Below are positions 49,601 through 59,221 of a DNA stretch of 64,000 nucleotides, piece by piece. Position 1 is the stretch's first letter; each line of letters starts with the position of its first letter. The notes below the pieces were generated by a model. That model searched no databases. It was not told where the DNA came from and saw nothing but the letters and a program-made list of their open reading frames with translations. Source of the DNA: Nautilus pompilius (lineage: Eukaryota; Mollusca; Cephalopoda; Nautilida; Nautilidae); the NCBI GenBank assembly GCA_018389105.1, contig JACATO010001197.1:1-64000 (forward strand), read 5' to 3'. The position numbers were made by a program, and so were the translations under genes.

Positions 49601-50229
49601 TACTTTTTACTATAGTGAGTGTACGACAGCGCGTTCGGGTGTTTATATCTATACGCATCGATCAGGCCAAACCGCGAACACATGGTCTGCAGTTGTGGCG
49701 CTCCCATCAGATGCGTCCTACTTTTAATGTCTGCTCCCTGCCTGTCTAGCTCATGGGAGGGGACGCAGTTGAAGTCACCTGCAATGTATATGTCATCTGC
49801 AGGGTATGACCTAAGTTCCTGTTCTAGAATATCATTGAAGCGCAGAAAGAACGCTGTCCGCTCCTTCGCAACGGTAGGGGCGTACACCGATACAATCATT
49901 ACTTTTCTTTGGAGCTGGTTTTGGTAGCTGGCTATGACGATACGTCCGTCGTCATCTTTGTAGGTGTGTTCTATATTTGGTTGTATGTTCGGGTGGAAGA
50001 GGATCGCAACACCTTTCTTCCTACCTATTGGATCTAGGCTGGTTACTGCTAATCCATGCCAGTTGGTAAGATACTTATCTACCTCCTGGTTAGACTGCAG
50101 ATGCAGCTCTTGCATGCATATTATTCTATCGTGTGTGGTGTGTGTCAGTTGATCTAGGTAGGTATTCCAATGTTTGTTAAATTTTATCCCTCTTAAATTC
50201 AGGGATAAGATTTCCAGGCGTCTAGACAT
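46639..50229 (-). CDS. U3 ORF2, intact LINE endonuclease-reverse transcriptase (1196 aa)
   Basis: This protein would nick the target DNA and copy the element RNA onto it (target-primed reverse transcription). Residues 1-245 form an APE-type endonuclease with N11, E41 in QELH, Y116 in VYAP, D152 and N154 in GDFNC, D217, and S240-D241-H242. The reverse transcriptase spans roughly 500-760, with AVDQKKAFDR (D604), RGIRQGCPLSAM and YADD at 700-703. Near residue 1040 CLKCTETDETTLHCIFSC forms the Cys/His motif usual at LINE C-termini. All catalytic residues I can check are present and there is no internal stop. The start MSRRLE is shared by all units and lies 29 nt after the ORF1 stop. It ends LITLDQPP. 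This is the only intact ORF2 in the array. Confidence 0.95.
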   Translation of the reverse strand: MSRRLEILSLNLRGIKFNKHWNTYLDQLTHTTHDRIICMQELHLQSNQEVDKYLTNWHGLAVTSLDPIGRKKGVAILFHPNIQPNIEHTYKDDDGRIVIASYQNQLQRKVMIVSVYAPTVAKERTAFFLRFNDILEQELRSYPADDIYIAGDFNCVPSHELDRQGADIKSRTHLMGAPQLQTMCSRFGLIDAYRYKHPNALSYTHYSKKYSVATRLDRVYASKHMARQLQDVVHDVIAWSDHSQVTAGFLIQANTRGPGLWKLNNAILTESEYVESVQNIWRDWSLRKDEFADPLEWWDTGKDRLRNFSIRYSQARSAYKVYIESRLKEELKIELKQAALGLDNKDEIEAIQTKINRIQADKTEGARIRARVPAMNGEGCRRSFCGLEKANGDRKTINKLISKDGQTLTNLEDILEEESRFYSELYTREDTCPSAQDEILACLENKLDPLDAELCEGPINVNEIKQAIRASNKDKTPGKDGLTLDFYKRFEYLLADDLTFVANSAYNRGALSESQRAATIVLLPKGGDGAHLENWRPVSLLNSDYKIITKVLANRLGKVIGKVTSADQTCAVPGRSITNTLQLFREITSRLDTENSLGIMLAVDQKKAFDRVDWNFLIRTLKALGFGEYFVNFIRILYKDITTQVQQNGFLSSPIHPTRGIRQGCPLSAMLYVLTAETMAAYIRSNGNIRGIGGVKVQQYADDTTLFLQDMDSLQEALAALEVYERASGAKINKKKTTAAWLGGSQKPPKSHSVTWVEGQIKLLGIFFPTNAHTNTQKDNWTAIINKIKALLTAWSSSNLSYLTKSQLIHTYAAPKIYYKAKIIGMPAWARTAIDAEIDRFLWQGRKHLANKQVTRLPRCRGGLNIINLESKTGAQQIVNILNVIRNTEDRPRRHQLFLDRLAKAYRAPSGMHVLTNNLKLYRAQKNILTDYHVSALTNWIKSNIDIHANNTVSIGTEIHDLDKISQREIYFSLASRPVQEPNYREKWENTLSSGPLPWDRIWRSTENRLVDGFTSDIHWKILRNVLPTREKKFKWNLISSPKCLKCTETDETTLHCIFSCPTNIELWCLVRDLVTKIKSPQDKLIAFWRIFGLPGRTKKDCLSNFLVFTAQRIAWGSRKALEGGQLTSTKTLFQNYITQWLRQKYAVMRSSKNDRLTFSSIWLINNTLGQITTTNDLTPHTEIQPPTLITLDQPP

Positions 50230-50258
50230 ATTCAGTTTTCAAGAATCACAATCCGTGT

Positions 50259-51458
50259 TCAGTTCCCTATTCGATTCCGAAAGATCCGTCCAAAAGGAAG
50301 ACACCCCTCAGGTGGGCACTTCCATGCCTTCAGCCCCTTGAGGCACATGGGGGGTGTCAGCTTTTGTAAGACCACGGTGGGCGCCATGTTGGGCTTTTCC
50401 GTGGCCACCTCTTGGGGCTTTTCCCCCTGTTCTTTCTGGGGCTTTTCCACCTTCCTCTCCTTCTTCTTGGGCGGGGTTGGTGGGTTGGAATCTCTGACGG
50501 ATCTTTTGGGGCCTTTGCCCCTATGGGGTTTTCTTACAGATACGACGACTAGGTCGTCTTCCCCTTCCGATGGTGTTGGGGTTTGGGGTTCGTCGGGGGG
50601 TTCCTTGCGTCCCTCCCCCGGGTCCTCCTGCTTGACATTGGGCGGTGTTTCCGCCGGGGTGTCCGGTTCTTTGTTTGACGGCTGGTTTGGTTGAGAGGTT
50701 GTGTCTTGCCTCACCGTGTCTTGCTTTTGGGGCCTAGGTCTACTCACCTCTTGTTCCTTCTCCGCCCCCGTTGGGCAGCTGAATCTTGTGTGTCCTGTTG
50801 TCCGGCAGATTCGGCAGTATGGCGGGGGTGCCGGCTGATCTCGGTAGAACACTGAAAAACTGTATGTTCTACCATCTACCGTTTCTCTTATTCTCCTGGG
50901 TATAGGTTCCCGTAGGAGCATCTTTCCGCTCCTCTGCCCGGAGAGGAGCGGGAGCCCGGGTATGCAGTCGTACTTGAGCGGAATTAGCGTCTGCCCATAC
51001 CTCTCAAGTATTTGCTGCGGTACCCTGCAGCCCGTCGTCAGGGGTAAACCCCTTATCTTTACCCACGCCAGGGGCGACGCCCCTCTCATCACGTGGTGTA
51101 TACCTTTCACTGTCAATGCCCTGGTGCATAGCTCTTCCGCGTCACGGGTAGTGCGGCAGATAACTTCTATCGCCCCCCCGTAACTGGGAATGACTGCTCT
51201 GACCTTTGAGAGCAGTCCGGCCTGGCTCAGTGCCCTCCCGACGTCCTCACAGTATACGTCAGTGGCTGGTGTAATGAAGAGCGAGCTACGCTTCTCAAAT
51301 TTCAGGCTGGACGCGTCCTTAGCGTCCAGCTCAAGCTCTCTGAGGAATTCCTCAAAGGATGGCATTCCTACCTTGTCCCCATTGTCCTTTGAGGGATTAG
51401 TCGTCGCCTTTGTTGTTTCGGCGGCTGTTTTATAACTCGTAGATGGCTGGGGCTCCAT
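50259..51458 (-). CDS. U3 ORF1, RNA-binding protein with CCHC knuckle (399 aa)
   Basis: It probably coats the element RNA. It starts MEPQPSTSYK, as in U1 and U4. Residues about 58-205 look like two RRM-like folds (SSLFITPATDVYCEDVG to FSVFYRDQP), judged by pattern only. The knuckle C215-x2-C218-x4-H223-x4-C228 (CRICRTTGHTRFSC) follows. The rest is Pro/Glu/Lys-rich and probably disordered. The last about 30 residues are read in a different frame from U1, U4 and U5, whose ORF1 ends EVPT or EVHT. In U3 that ending is encoded one frame away, stopping at 50308, probably because of an extra base in a C-run near 50350. Confidence 0.92.
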   Translation of the reverse strand: MEPQPSTSYKTAAETTKATTNPSKDNGDKVGMPSFEEFLRELELDAKDASSLKFEKRSSLFITPATDVYCEDVGRALSQAGLLSKVRAVIPSYGGAIEVICRTTRDAEELCTRALTVKGIHHVMRGASPLAWVKIRGLPLTTGCRVPQQILERYGQTLIPLKYDCIPGLPLLSGQRSGKMLLREPIPRRIRETVDGRTYSFSVFYRDQPAPPPYCRICRTTGHTRFSCPTGAEKEQEVSRPRPQKQDTVRQDTTSQPNQPSNKEPDTPAETPPNVKQEDPGEGRKEPPDEPQTPTPSEGEDDLVVVSVRKPHRGKGPKRSVRDSNPPTPPKKKERKVEKPQKEQGEKPQEVATEKPNMAPTVVLQKLTPPMCLKGLKAWKCPPEGCLPFGRIFRNRIGN

Positions 51459-52481
51459 CTCCTTTTGTGTGATTGATCTGCTAATTGCCCCGGCTGTGCT
51501 CTTTTGTTCTGCTGGCGAGGCTGCGGGCAGTCGCTAGGCGGCTTAGTCTCTGGTTACAAGGAGTGGCCCGGTGCTATAGGAAAAGAGGAGAGGGGGGGCT
51601 GGAGGGGGCTGAGGTGGCAGATGGGGTGGGTGGGTCGGTGCTGGGGATTCGAACCGGTGTTGTGGTGATCTGTCTACTGTGTTAAATTTAACCCTATCCT
51701 TTTCTTGGGACTTGTTATCAGCCTTATTACTATTTTAGCTATGCTATTATACCTACGTAGGGAGATGCCCAAGGGTTATTCCTAGCTATTTTAAAAGGAC
51801 GTACAGCGAAGTGACGGATAGGGCTGAGAACGCAGAGTAGGTCTACTTACCGGGAGGGTGAGGATTTTTAACGGACGCGGCTAAGGTGGATGAGGGAGAG
51901 GATCTAAGTCTCTGTGGACTCTTACAATTTATCTGGTCTGGCAAAGAAATTTCTATGTCCGTAACTTGGTATTTATACGCTATTTACGGGGCCTAGCCTT
52001 CAAAGCTCTGGGCTTGTACAAATTATGTGTTAAGATTTTTATGTATCTAAAATTTTCTGAGTCCTGTGACTCTTAAGGCGGCTAGTCTAACTTATTCTAT
52101 GTATACGCGTCTACGGGTGGGTGGTAATACTTGGTGTCAACACCTTAAGGGGTCTATAACTAGTGTCCTTTCGGACTTACCCTGCGGTGACCTAGTGTCA
52201 GGCCGCGGCTTGCCTAAACAATTTCAGAGCCCTAACTAAGCTAGCAAAGTTCACAGTAGACAGATCGTGCTTCAGGCTAACAGAGGAGTCTAGTAAAGTA
52301 CAAAGGAAGCACAGTAAGGAAATTGCAGAAATTCACACGCGAAAAAAAATCCAGCAGTAAAAAGGAAGGGTACTTACCAATCGACGTGCTGTCCGAAAGA
52401 AGGTCTGGTACTACCGCAATGCGGGTTCCGAGACGTCACAAGGTAAAATCCAAGTATAAGAACAGATACTACACTTTGATC
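51459..52481 (-). promoter_or_regulatory. U3 5'UTR with splice-donor-like site
   Basis: It starts GATCAAAGTGTAGTATC at 52481. A donor-like TTG then GTAAGTA is at 52378/52377, 104 nt in. A candidate acceptor, a pyrimidine tract ending CTCTTTTCCTATAG, lies near 51570-51600 (minus), about 110 nt before ORF1. Splicing between them would remove about 0.8 kb. CCTAAACAATTTCAGAGCCC (52213-52232, plus) is shared with U1. A perfect box-B-like GGTTCGAATCC (minus) is near 51645. Confidence 0.65.
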
Positions 52482-53579
52482 TTTTTTTTTTTTTTTGTGT
52501 GTGCGGTGTTTAGGGGTGTGTTTGTGAAGTTGTATATGTATGTGGGTGTAGCTGGATCGGTTCCACGACCGGCCGTCACAGCTGTTTATAAGTGAGGTCT
52601 TATTTCGGCCTATGTTTTTGATTGGGTGTACCTCAGCCTAGCGAGAGCAGCGGGCTACCCAAACTCCTTCGTATTGCACGCAGGAGGGGTAGGTTTATCC
52701 TGGCTGGACTCTCTAGAACAGAGTTTTCTCTCTGTATGTCCTTGTTCTGTTGAGGGAAGTGGGCCGCAATTTATTTTTTTGAAATCCAAGAGGATTCAGG
52801 ATGGGGTATAGGTCTCTCGTTTTAATTGTTTGTAAAATGGATGGAGACATGTTCTCCCTCCGTTTCCTGTAGCTTTTCATCCAGTCCTCCCCCGTTGGGG
52901 AACCAAAGGTTCCCAGGATGATGTTACACAGTGAGTACAACTCACCTCCCACGTGGGGGGACCGGAGGTTCCCTCTGGATGGTATGATTTGAGGAAGTAG
53001 TACGATCACTGTGGTGTTATATCATCACAGTGACCAGGTACCCAATTCCTCACCATCTGAAAAGCAAAACTGTGTCTAATTTGTTTCTGTGTCCTGGGTG
53101 TTGGGACTGGGGTTTGCTATTTGGGTAACGAAGACAGAATCATGGTTAGTCCATTTACATGGGGGTGAAAATAGGTGGGAAACTTTATAAATAAATAGAG
53201 GCTTGCACTTAGAAGAAGGGGAGGGGGTTGGAGTTGTTTGAGTTGGAAGAGAAATGATTTTTATTGAAAGATCGAAAGAAGAGAAAGACTTCCTTGAAAT
53301 GTATATGCGTGTGTAAAAAAAAAAAAAAAAAAAAAATACATATATTTAAAGCATATATTAATTTACTTCATCATTGTTGGATACTGTTGGAACAATTATG
53401 ACATAAGGAAGCTGGTATCTTTTATTCTCGTAGATCTGTCTTTATTGTTGTATGCTGAAAGGGAAAATTTTCTTTATACACGGACAAAAGACATCATAGA
53501 AATTACATCATTGTAAACATATTACTTATAATAAAAAGTTAGAAGGAAGGAAGAGAGAGGTTGGCTCAAGGGGGATGGT
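52482..53579 (-). other. U4 3'UTR and tail
   Basis: The A-tract of 15 (52482-52496) abuts U3. The tail stem-loop is at 52664-52686. Two copies of the GGGAACC/GGTTCCC hairpin block lie near 52880-52975. The AACGAAGACAGAATCATGG and ATAAATAAATAGAGGCTTGC blocks are near 53126-53210. An AT-rich stretch with an A-run at about 53317-53338 (53270-53540) has no counterpart in U3 and may be an insertion. Confidence 0.75.
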
Positions 53580-56500
53580 CTATAGAGGGTGTGTTGATGT
53601 GAGGGAGTCTGTATGTAGGATGAGTTTGTTTTGTGTGTTGATGTAACCAAGAGCACCGTTAATCAACCAGATGGCTGAGAAATATGCTCTGTCGCTTACA
53701 CTAGATTTCATGACTGCATATTTTTGGTGTAACCACTGGGTTACGTAGTTTTGGAATAGGGTTTTTGTTGAGGTGAGGTGACCACTCTCTAAAGCCTTCC
53801 GGCTACCCCAAGCAATCCGCTGTGCGGTGAATACCAGGAAGTTAGACAAGCAGTCCTTTTTAGTTCTATTGTTGAAGCCAAAGATGCGCCAGAAGGAAGT
53901 AAGTTCCTTCTGGGGACTCTTAATTTGAAAGATCAAATCTCGGACTAGGCTCCACAGCTCAATGTTCACCGGACAGGAGAAGATAGAGTGTAGGGCTGTT
54001 TCATCCGTCTCTGGGCAGTTGAGACATTTTGGTGACTTTATTAGTTTCCATTTGAATTTGTTTTCTCTCGTAGGGAGAACATTTCTAAGTAATTTCCAGT
54101 GAATGTCAGAGGAAAAACCATCCACCAGTTGATTATCGGAGCTTTTCCAGATTCTATCCCACGGAAGTGTTCCTGAGGACAGTGTACTTTCCCATCTCCC
54201 CCTGTAGTCCGGTTCCTGAACAGGTCGTGACGCCAGGAAGAGATGTATGTCCCGTTGAGATAATTTTTCCAGATCAGCTTGTTGTGCTCCTAAGCTTATT
54301 TCGTTGTTTGGTCCTATTCTAATGTTGCTGCTAATCCATTTATTTATTAGTGCGGTGTGGTAGTCTGTTAGGTATTTTCCTTGTGCTCTATATAATTTTA
54401 GTTTGTTAGTGAGGACATGCATGCCGTCGGGGACGTTGTATGCCTCAGCTAAGCGGTTGAGAAATAAGTTTTGCCATCTTGTTTTGCTATCTGTATTCCT
54501 TATGATATCTATTACGTTTAAGATTTGTTGAGCACCTATTTTGCTCTCTAGATTTAGGAGGTTTAACCCTCCTTGGTTTCGGGGTAGTCTTGTTACGTTT
54601 TTATTAACCAGATGTTTGCGCCCCTGCCATAGAAACCGATCAAGTTCGGCGTCTATGGAGTGACGCACCCATGCTGGCATTCCTATTATCTTAGATTTGT
54701 AATAGATTTTGGGGGCTAGGTATGTATTAATTAATTCGGTTTTGGTGAGGAAGGATAAATTAAGGGATGACCATGCTGTTAGTAAAGCTTTTATTTTATT
54801 AATTGCAGGGTTCCAATTGATTTTCTGGGTGTTAGAGTTTGCATTGACAGGGAAAAAGATACCTAATAATTAATACTATCTTCCACCCATTCGATGTTGT
54901 ATTGGTGCAGGGGTTGTTGTTTTCCCCCAAGCCATGCTGCCTTTGTTTTGTGTCGGTTGACCTTTGCCCCGGAGGCTTTTTCGTATATCTCCAACATTTT
55001 AAAAGCCTCATCCAGGCTTTCTTTGTCTCTCAAGAGAAGGGTGGTGTCATCTGCGTATTGGAGAATCTTGGTGTCATGAATGCCTTGGATGTTGTCATTC
55101 TTTCTTAATAGGGCTGCCAGGGGTTCTGCCGTCAGTACGTATAACATGGCACTCAGGGGGCACCCCTGCCTGATGCCTCTTGATGGGTGGAAGGATTCAG
55201 AGAGATAGCCGTTTTGATAGATCTGTGAGATTAAATTAGACTGAAATAACTTGATGAACTTAATAAATGACTCCCCGAAACCGAGGGCTTTAAGTGTTCT
55301 AGCAAGAAAATTCCAGTCTACTCTATCAAAGGCTTTTTTTTGATCAATTGCTAGCATTATGCCTATGGAATTTTCCGTGTCTAACTTAGCAGTGATTTCT
55401 CTGAACAGTTGAAGGGTATTCGTGATACTTCTTCCTGGGACTGAACAGGTCTGATCAGCACTAGTAACTTTATTCATAACTTTGGCTAGCCTATTTGCTA
55501 ACGCCTTAGCTATGATTTTATAATCGCTATTTAGGAGACTTATGGGTCTCCAGTTGTCCAGGTACTCCAGGTCACCCCCTTTCGGCAGCAGGATGACCGT
55601 GGCAGTACGTTGGCTTTCTGAGAGAAGCCCGTTACTATAAGCATAGTTCGCGACCATTGTCAGGTCTGCTGCTATGAGATGTTCAAATCTCTTATAGAAC
55701 TCTGGCGTAAGGCCATCGTCTCCAGGGGATTTTCCTTTATTTAAAGCCCTAATGGCTTCTTTTATTTCATTAAGAGTTAGGGGACCTTCACAATACTCGG
55801 CTTCTAAGGGGTCTAGTTTATTTTCTAGACACGCCAAGATGCTGTCCTGAGCTAAGGGACAAGTGTCTTCTCTAGTGTACAGGTGTTTATAGTACCGAGT
55901 CTCTTCCTGAATAATTTTATTTATGTCAGTTAAGACCTGGCCTTCCTTGGTTTTAAGTTTAATGATTGATTTTTTCTCTGCTTTAGATTTCTCTAAACCA
56001 CAGAAAGACATTCTGTTACCTTCGCCATTCATGGCCGGTACTCTGGCCCTAATTCCAGCGCCTTCTGTTTTGTTTAATTGTGTTTTGGCTAACTTGTTTT
56101 GGATGGCTTTGATTTTATCATTGTTTCCTGTTCCTAAAGTGGCCTTGTTTATTTCTAGTTTAAGTTCTTTCTTTAGTCTATTCTCTAGGAAGTCCTGATA
56201 AGCTTTTCTTGCCTGACAATATCTAAGGCTAAGTTCCTTGATCTTAGACTTACCTATGTCCCACCACTCCAGGGGGTCATCAAAATCATCCAAGCGACTC
56301 CGCCACCGCTCCCAGAAGCTCTGAATTCTCTCAACATATTCCGACTCAGTCAGAACAGTGTTGTTGAGTTTCCAGAGGCCGGGGCCCCTGGCGACGTCGC
56401 GGATAATGAAGGTGGCCTTTACCTGGGAGTGGGTCGCTCCACGCGACAACGTCGTGCGAAACGTCTTGGAGCTGCCTAACTATGTGTTTAGAAACATACA

Positions 56501-57155
56501 CTCTGTCTATTCTAGTAGCTACAGAGTATTTACTGCTATAGTGAGTGTATGCTTTAACGTCGGGGTGTTTAGATCTAAACGCATCGACCAAGCCGAACTG
56601 CGAACACATGGTTTGCAGCTGCAACTCACCCATCAGATGCGTTCTACTTTTTATGTCCGGGCCCTGCCTATCTAGGTCATGGGAGTGGACACAGTTAAAA
56701 TCTCCTAAGATGAGTATGTCATCTGCAGGGTGTGACCTAAGTTCCTTATCTAAGATATCGTTGAAGTTCTGAAAGAAAGTTACGCGCTCCTTCGAAACCG
56801 TAGGGGCGTAAACTGAAACAATCATTACTTTTCTTTGGAGCTCATTTTTGTAGTTAGCTATTATTATTCTTCTGTTATTATCACTATAAGAGTGTTCTAT
56901 TTGAATATTTAGACTTTTATGAAAAAGTAACGCTACTCCTTTTTTTCTACCTAGGGGATCTAAGCTCGTAAGTATTTTACCTGACCAGTTTTTGAAGTAC
57001 CTATCTACCTCTGTATTGTTTTGTAGGTGTAGTTCTTGCATGCAGATAATTTGTTTTGTTGTGGAATGTTCAAGATGATCTATGAAATCATTCCATCGTT
57101 TTTTGAATTTTATCCCTCTTAAATTCAGGGATAGAAATTCCATGCGTCTTGACAT
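53580..57155 (-). pseudogene. U4 ORF2, nearly complete with two frame breaks
   Basis: The endonuclease frame 57155-56346 has QELHLQ, LGDFNCVHSHDLDRQG and AWSD. It shifts frame at the SDH region near 56430. The frame 56449-54863 carries the linker and RT with AIDQKKAFDR, RGIRQGCPLSAM and QYADDTTLL. It breaks near 54865 after DSIN. The frame 54680-53580 carries CLNCPETDETALHSIFSC and the C-terminus. Short unassigned sequence between 54863 and 54680 continues the homology in another frame. Confidence 0.9.
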
Positions 57156-57235
57156 AATCGCTTAACCAAGCTCGTTTGTCCAAGGGACTTAACTGGAGTT
57201 GAACCCGAAAAATCTGTCAAAACGGAAGTACACGT

Positions 57236-58295
57236 TTATGTTGGCACTTCCGTGGGTGTATCCCCCTGAGTCTTTTCAGAGGAGATCACTTTTGTTGCTG
57301 ACAAAAGATTTTTGAGTGGTGCTTCGAGAGATTTGTCTCTCGGCACCTCTGTTGTTTTCCTCTCCTTATTCTTGGGAGGAGTGTTAGGAGTGGAGTCACG
57401 GATTGTTCTTTTCGTGCTCTTCCTTTTCTTTTTTTGACGCCTCGTTCTGGGGATGACGAAATTAGAGTCATCCGAGTCGAGACTGTCTTTTTCTTTTTCT
57501 TTTGTTGGTGTTGGTAGTGTGGTGTCCTCATCATCTATGTTTGATGACGTCTTCTTGAGGTTGTTGTTTTTCTTCAGACGTATTTGAAGGACAGCTCATT
57601 GGGGTATGACCTACTGTTTTACATCTGAAACAGTAGGGTGGCTGCGCCGGCTGGTCGCGGTAAACGACCGTGAAAGAGACCATTTTCCCATCAATGGTTT
57701 CTCTTATTCTGCGAGGGATGGCTTCTCGCAACAACATTTTGCCACTCCTCTGGCCCGAGAGGAATGGTAGTCCGGGCAGGGTATCATACTTAAAGGGTAT
57801 GATAATCTTGCCGTATTTGGAGAGTATTTTCTCCGGTACGGCACATCCAGTTGCTAGGGGCAGACCTCTAACCTTAACCCAGGCTATTGGGCTTGCTCCC
57901 CTAAAGGGATATTTGATCCCATTTATTGCTAGGCTTTTCGTGGAGATGAATTCGGCATTTGCAGCTGAGCTGCAGACCACCTCCACTGCACCTCCATTTC
58001 CACTCAGCACTGCTCTTACTCTGTCGTTGAGGCCAGCGCTGACAAGAGCGCTGCCTACTTGCGAACAGGTTACTTCTTTATTAGCATGTATAAAGAGGGA
58101 ACTCCTCTTCTCAAAATTCATGTTTTTGGGATAGGCCGGTTCTTCATCTAGTATCCTCATGAACTCTCCGAACGACTGTAATTCTTCTTTGTCCCCAAGG
58201 CCGTTCGGTATTTCTTGATTGACCTCTGGTGTAGCTGTGATGGCATAGCTCACTGGAGGGGTGTTTTCTCCCGATGTTGATGGCTGAGGCTCCAT
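57236..58295 (-). pseudogene. U4 ORF1, one frameshift from complete
   Basis: The likely start MEPQPSTSGENTPP is at 58295. The RRM-like part and the knuckle CFRCKTVGHTPMSC are open to about 57550, where the frame ends in DVIKHR. Reading on in the neighbouring frame gives an uninterrupted acidic then basic tail that ends PTEVPT at TAA 57236-57238. A single indel near 57545 therefore explains the break. The upstream Met at 58358 is also in frame but not conserved in other units. Confidence 0.85.
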
Positions 58296-59221
58296 CTGTC
58301 TTACTTTTTTGCCAAAGATGTTGAAGAAAGATGAAAACTCTATAAGGTAGTTTTGCAAAAAGCAAGCACCACTTATAGTTTATGTGGTAAACTAGGTACT
58401 TAAAGAAGTGATGAAAACTAAGAAAAAGTAGTTAAGTGAATATTCTATACTATTTTTAAATTGTTACAAAGACTGTGTGTATTTAGGGAGACAAGGATTG
58501 AAATTTAGGTTAGAAGCACTAAGTTTGAAAGAAAATATTTAAGTTCTAGGGAGGGTCAGAAAATAAAGTTATCAAAAACAAAGGTCTAAGTCAGAAGGGG
58601 TTTTGGGAACCTAAGTTATTACAAAATAAGTTAAGTTGTTATAAAAAGGCTAAGTTGGAAATAAAAGTTTTAAGTTCTAAAATAAACTAAGTCTTTGTAG
58701 ACAAATTTAAGGAAAATAACCTAAGTTTTTAAAGGGATATAATAGTCTAAGTTGTAACACAAAATTCTAGAAAATAAACTAAGTGTTTAGGAAAGTCTAA
58801 TGTCCAGAAAATTGGATATTTAAAATAAGTTAAGTCCTAAAGTAATCTAACTAACGGAAAATAACCTAACCAGAACCTCTCCTACCTATGAGTATGTTCC
58901 GAGGAACCTAAAACGTGGAAAAACTAAGTTTTCCCCCGTTCCCAAACAGAACCTTATACTATCAACAAAATCGAAGAACAATATTTTTCGCGACCTATCT
59001 AACAAGGGGGTGTAATCTAAGAAATTTCAAAAATCGGAATGACCAAAATTGGCAATTAGTAGAGAATGTCTTAAATTACGAGTTAATTTAAGCACATTCA
59101 AACAAAAACGCACCTACCTGTCGTCGAAATATAGTTGGGTCCTCTTTGTACTCCCGTAAATCCGGTTTCCGCAGTGGTATAATCCGTTTGCTAAAAGCAA
59201 GAAGGGTAAATCCAACTGATC
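58296..59221 (-). promoter_or_regulatory. U4 5'UTR with splice-donor-like site and CTAAGT cluster
   Basis: It starts GATCAGTTGGATTTACC at 59221 and then diverges from U1-U3. A donor CAG then GTAGGTG lies at 59118/59117, 104 nt in. Between about 58585 and 58785 (plus reading) the motif CTAAGT occurs seven times, including AACTAAGTCTTTGTAGAC, also found in U1. The region is very AT-rich, unlike the 5'UTRs of U1 and U3. Confidence 0.65.
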
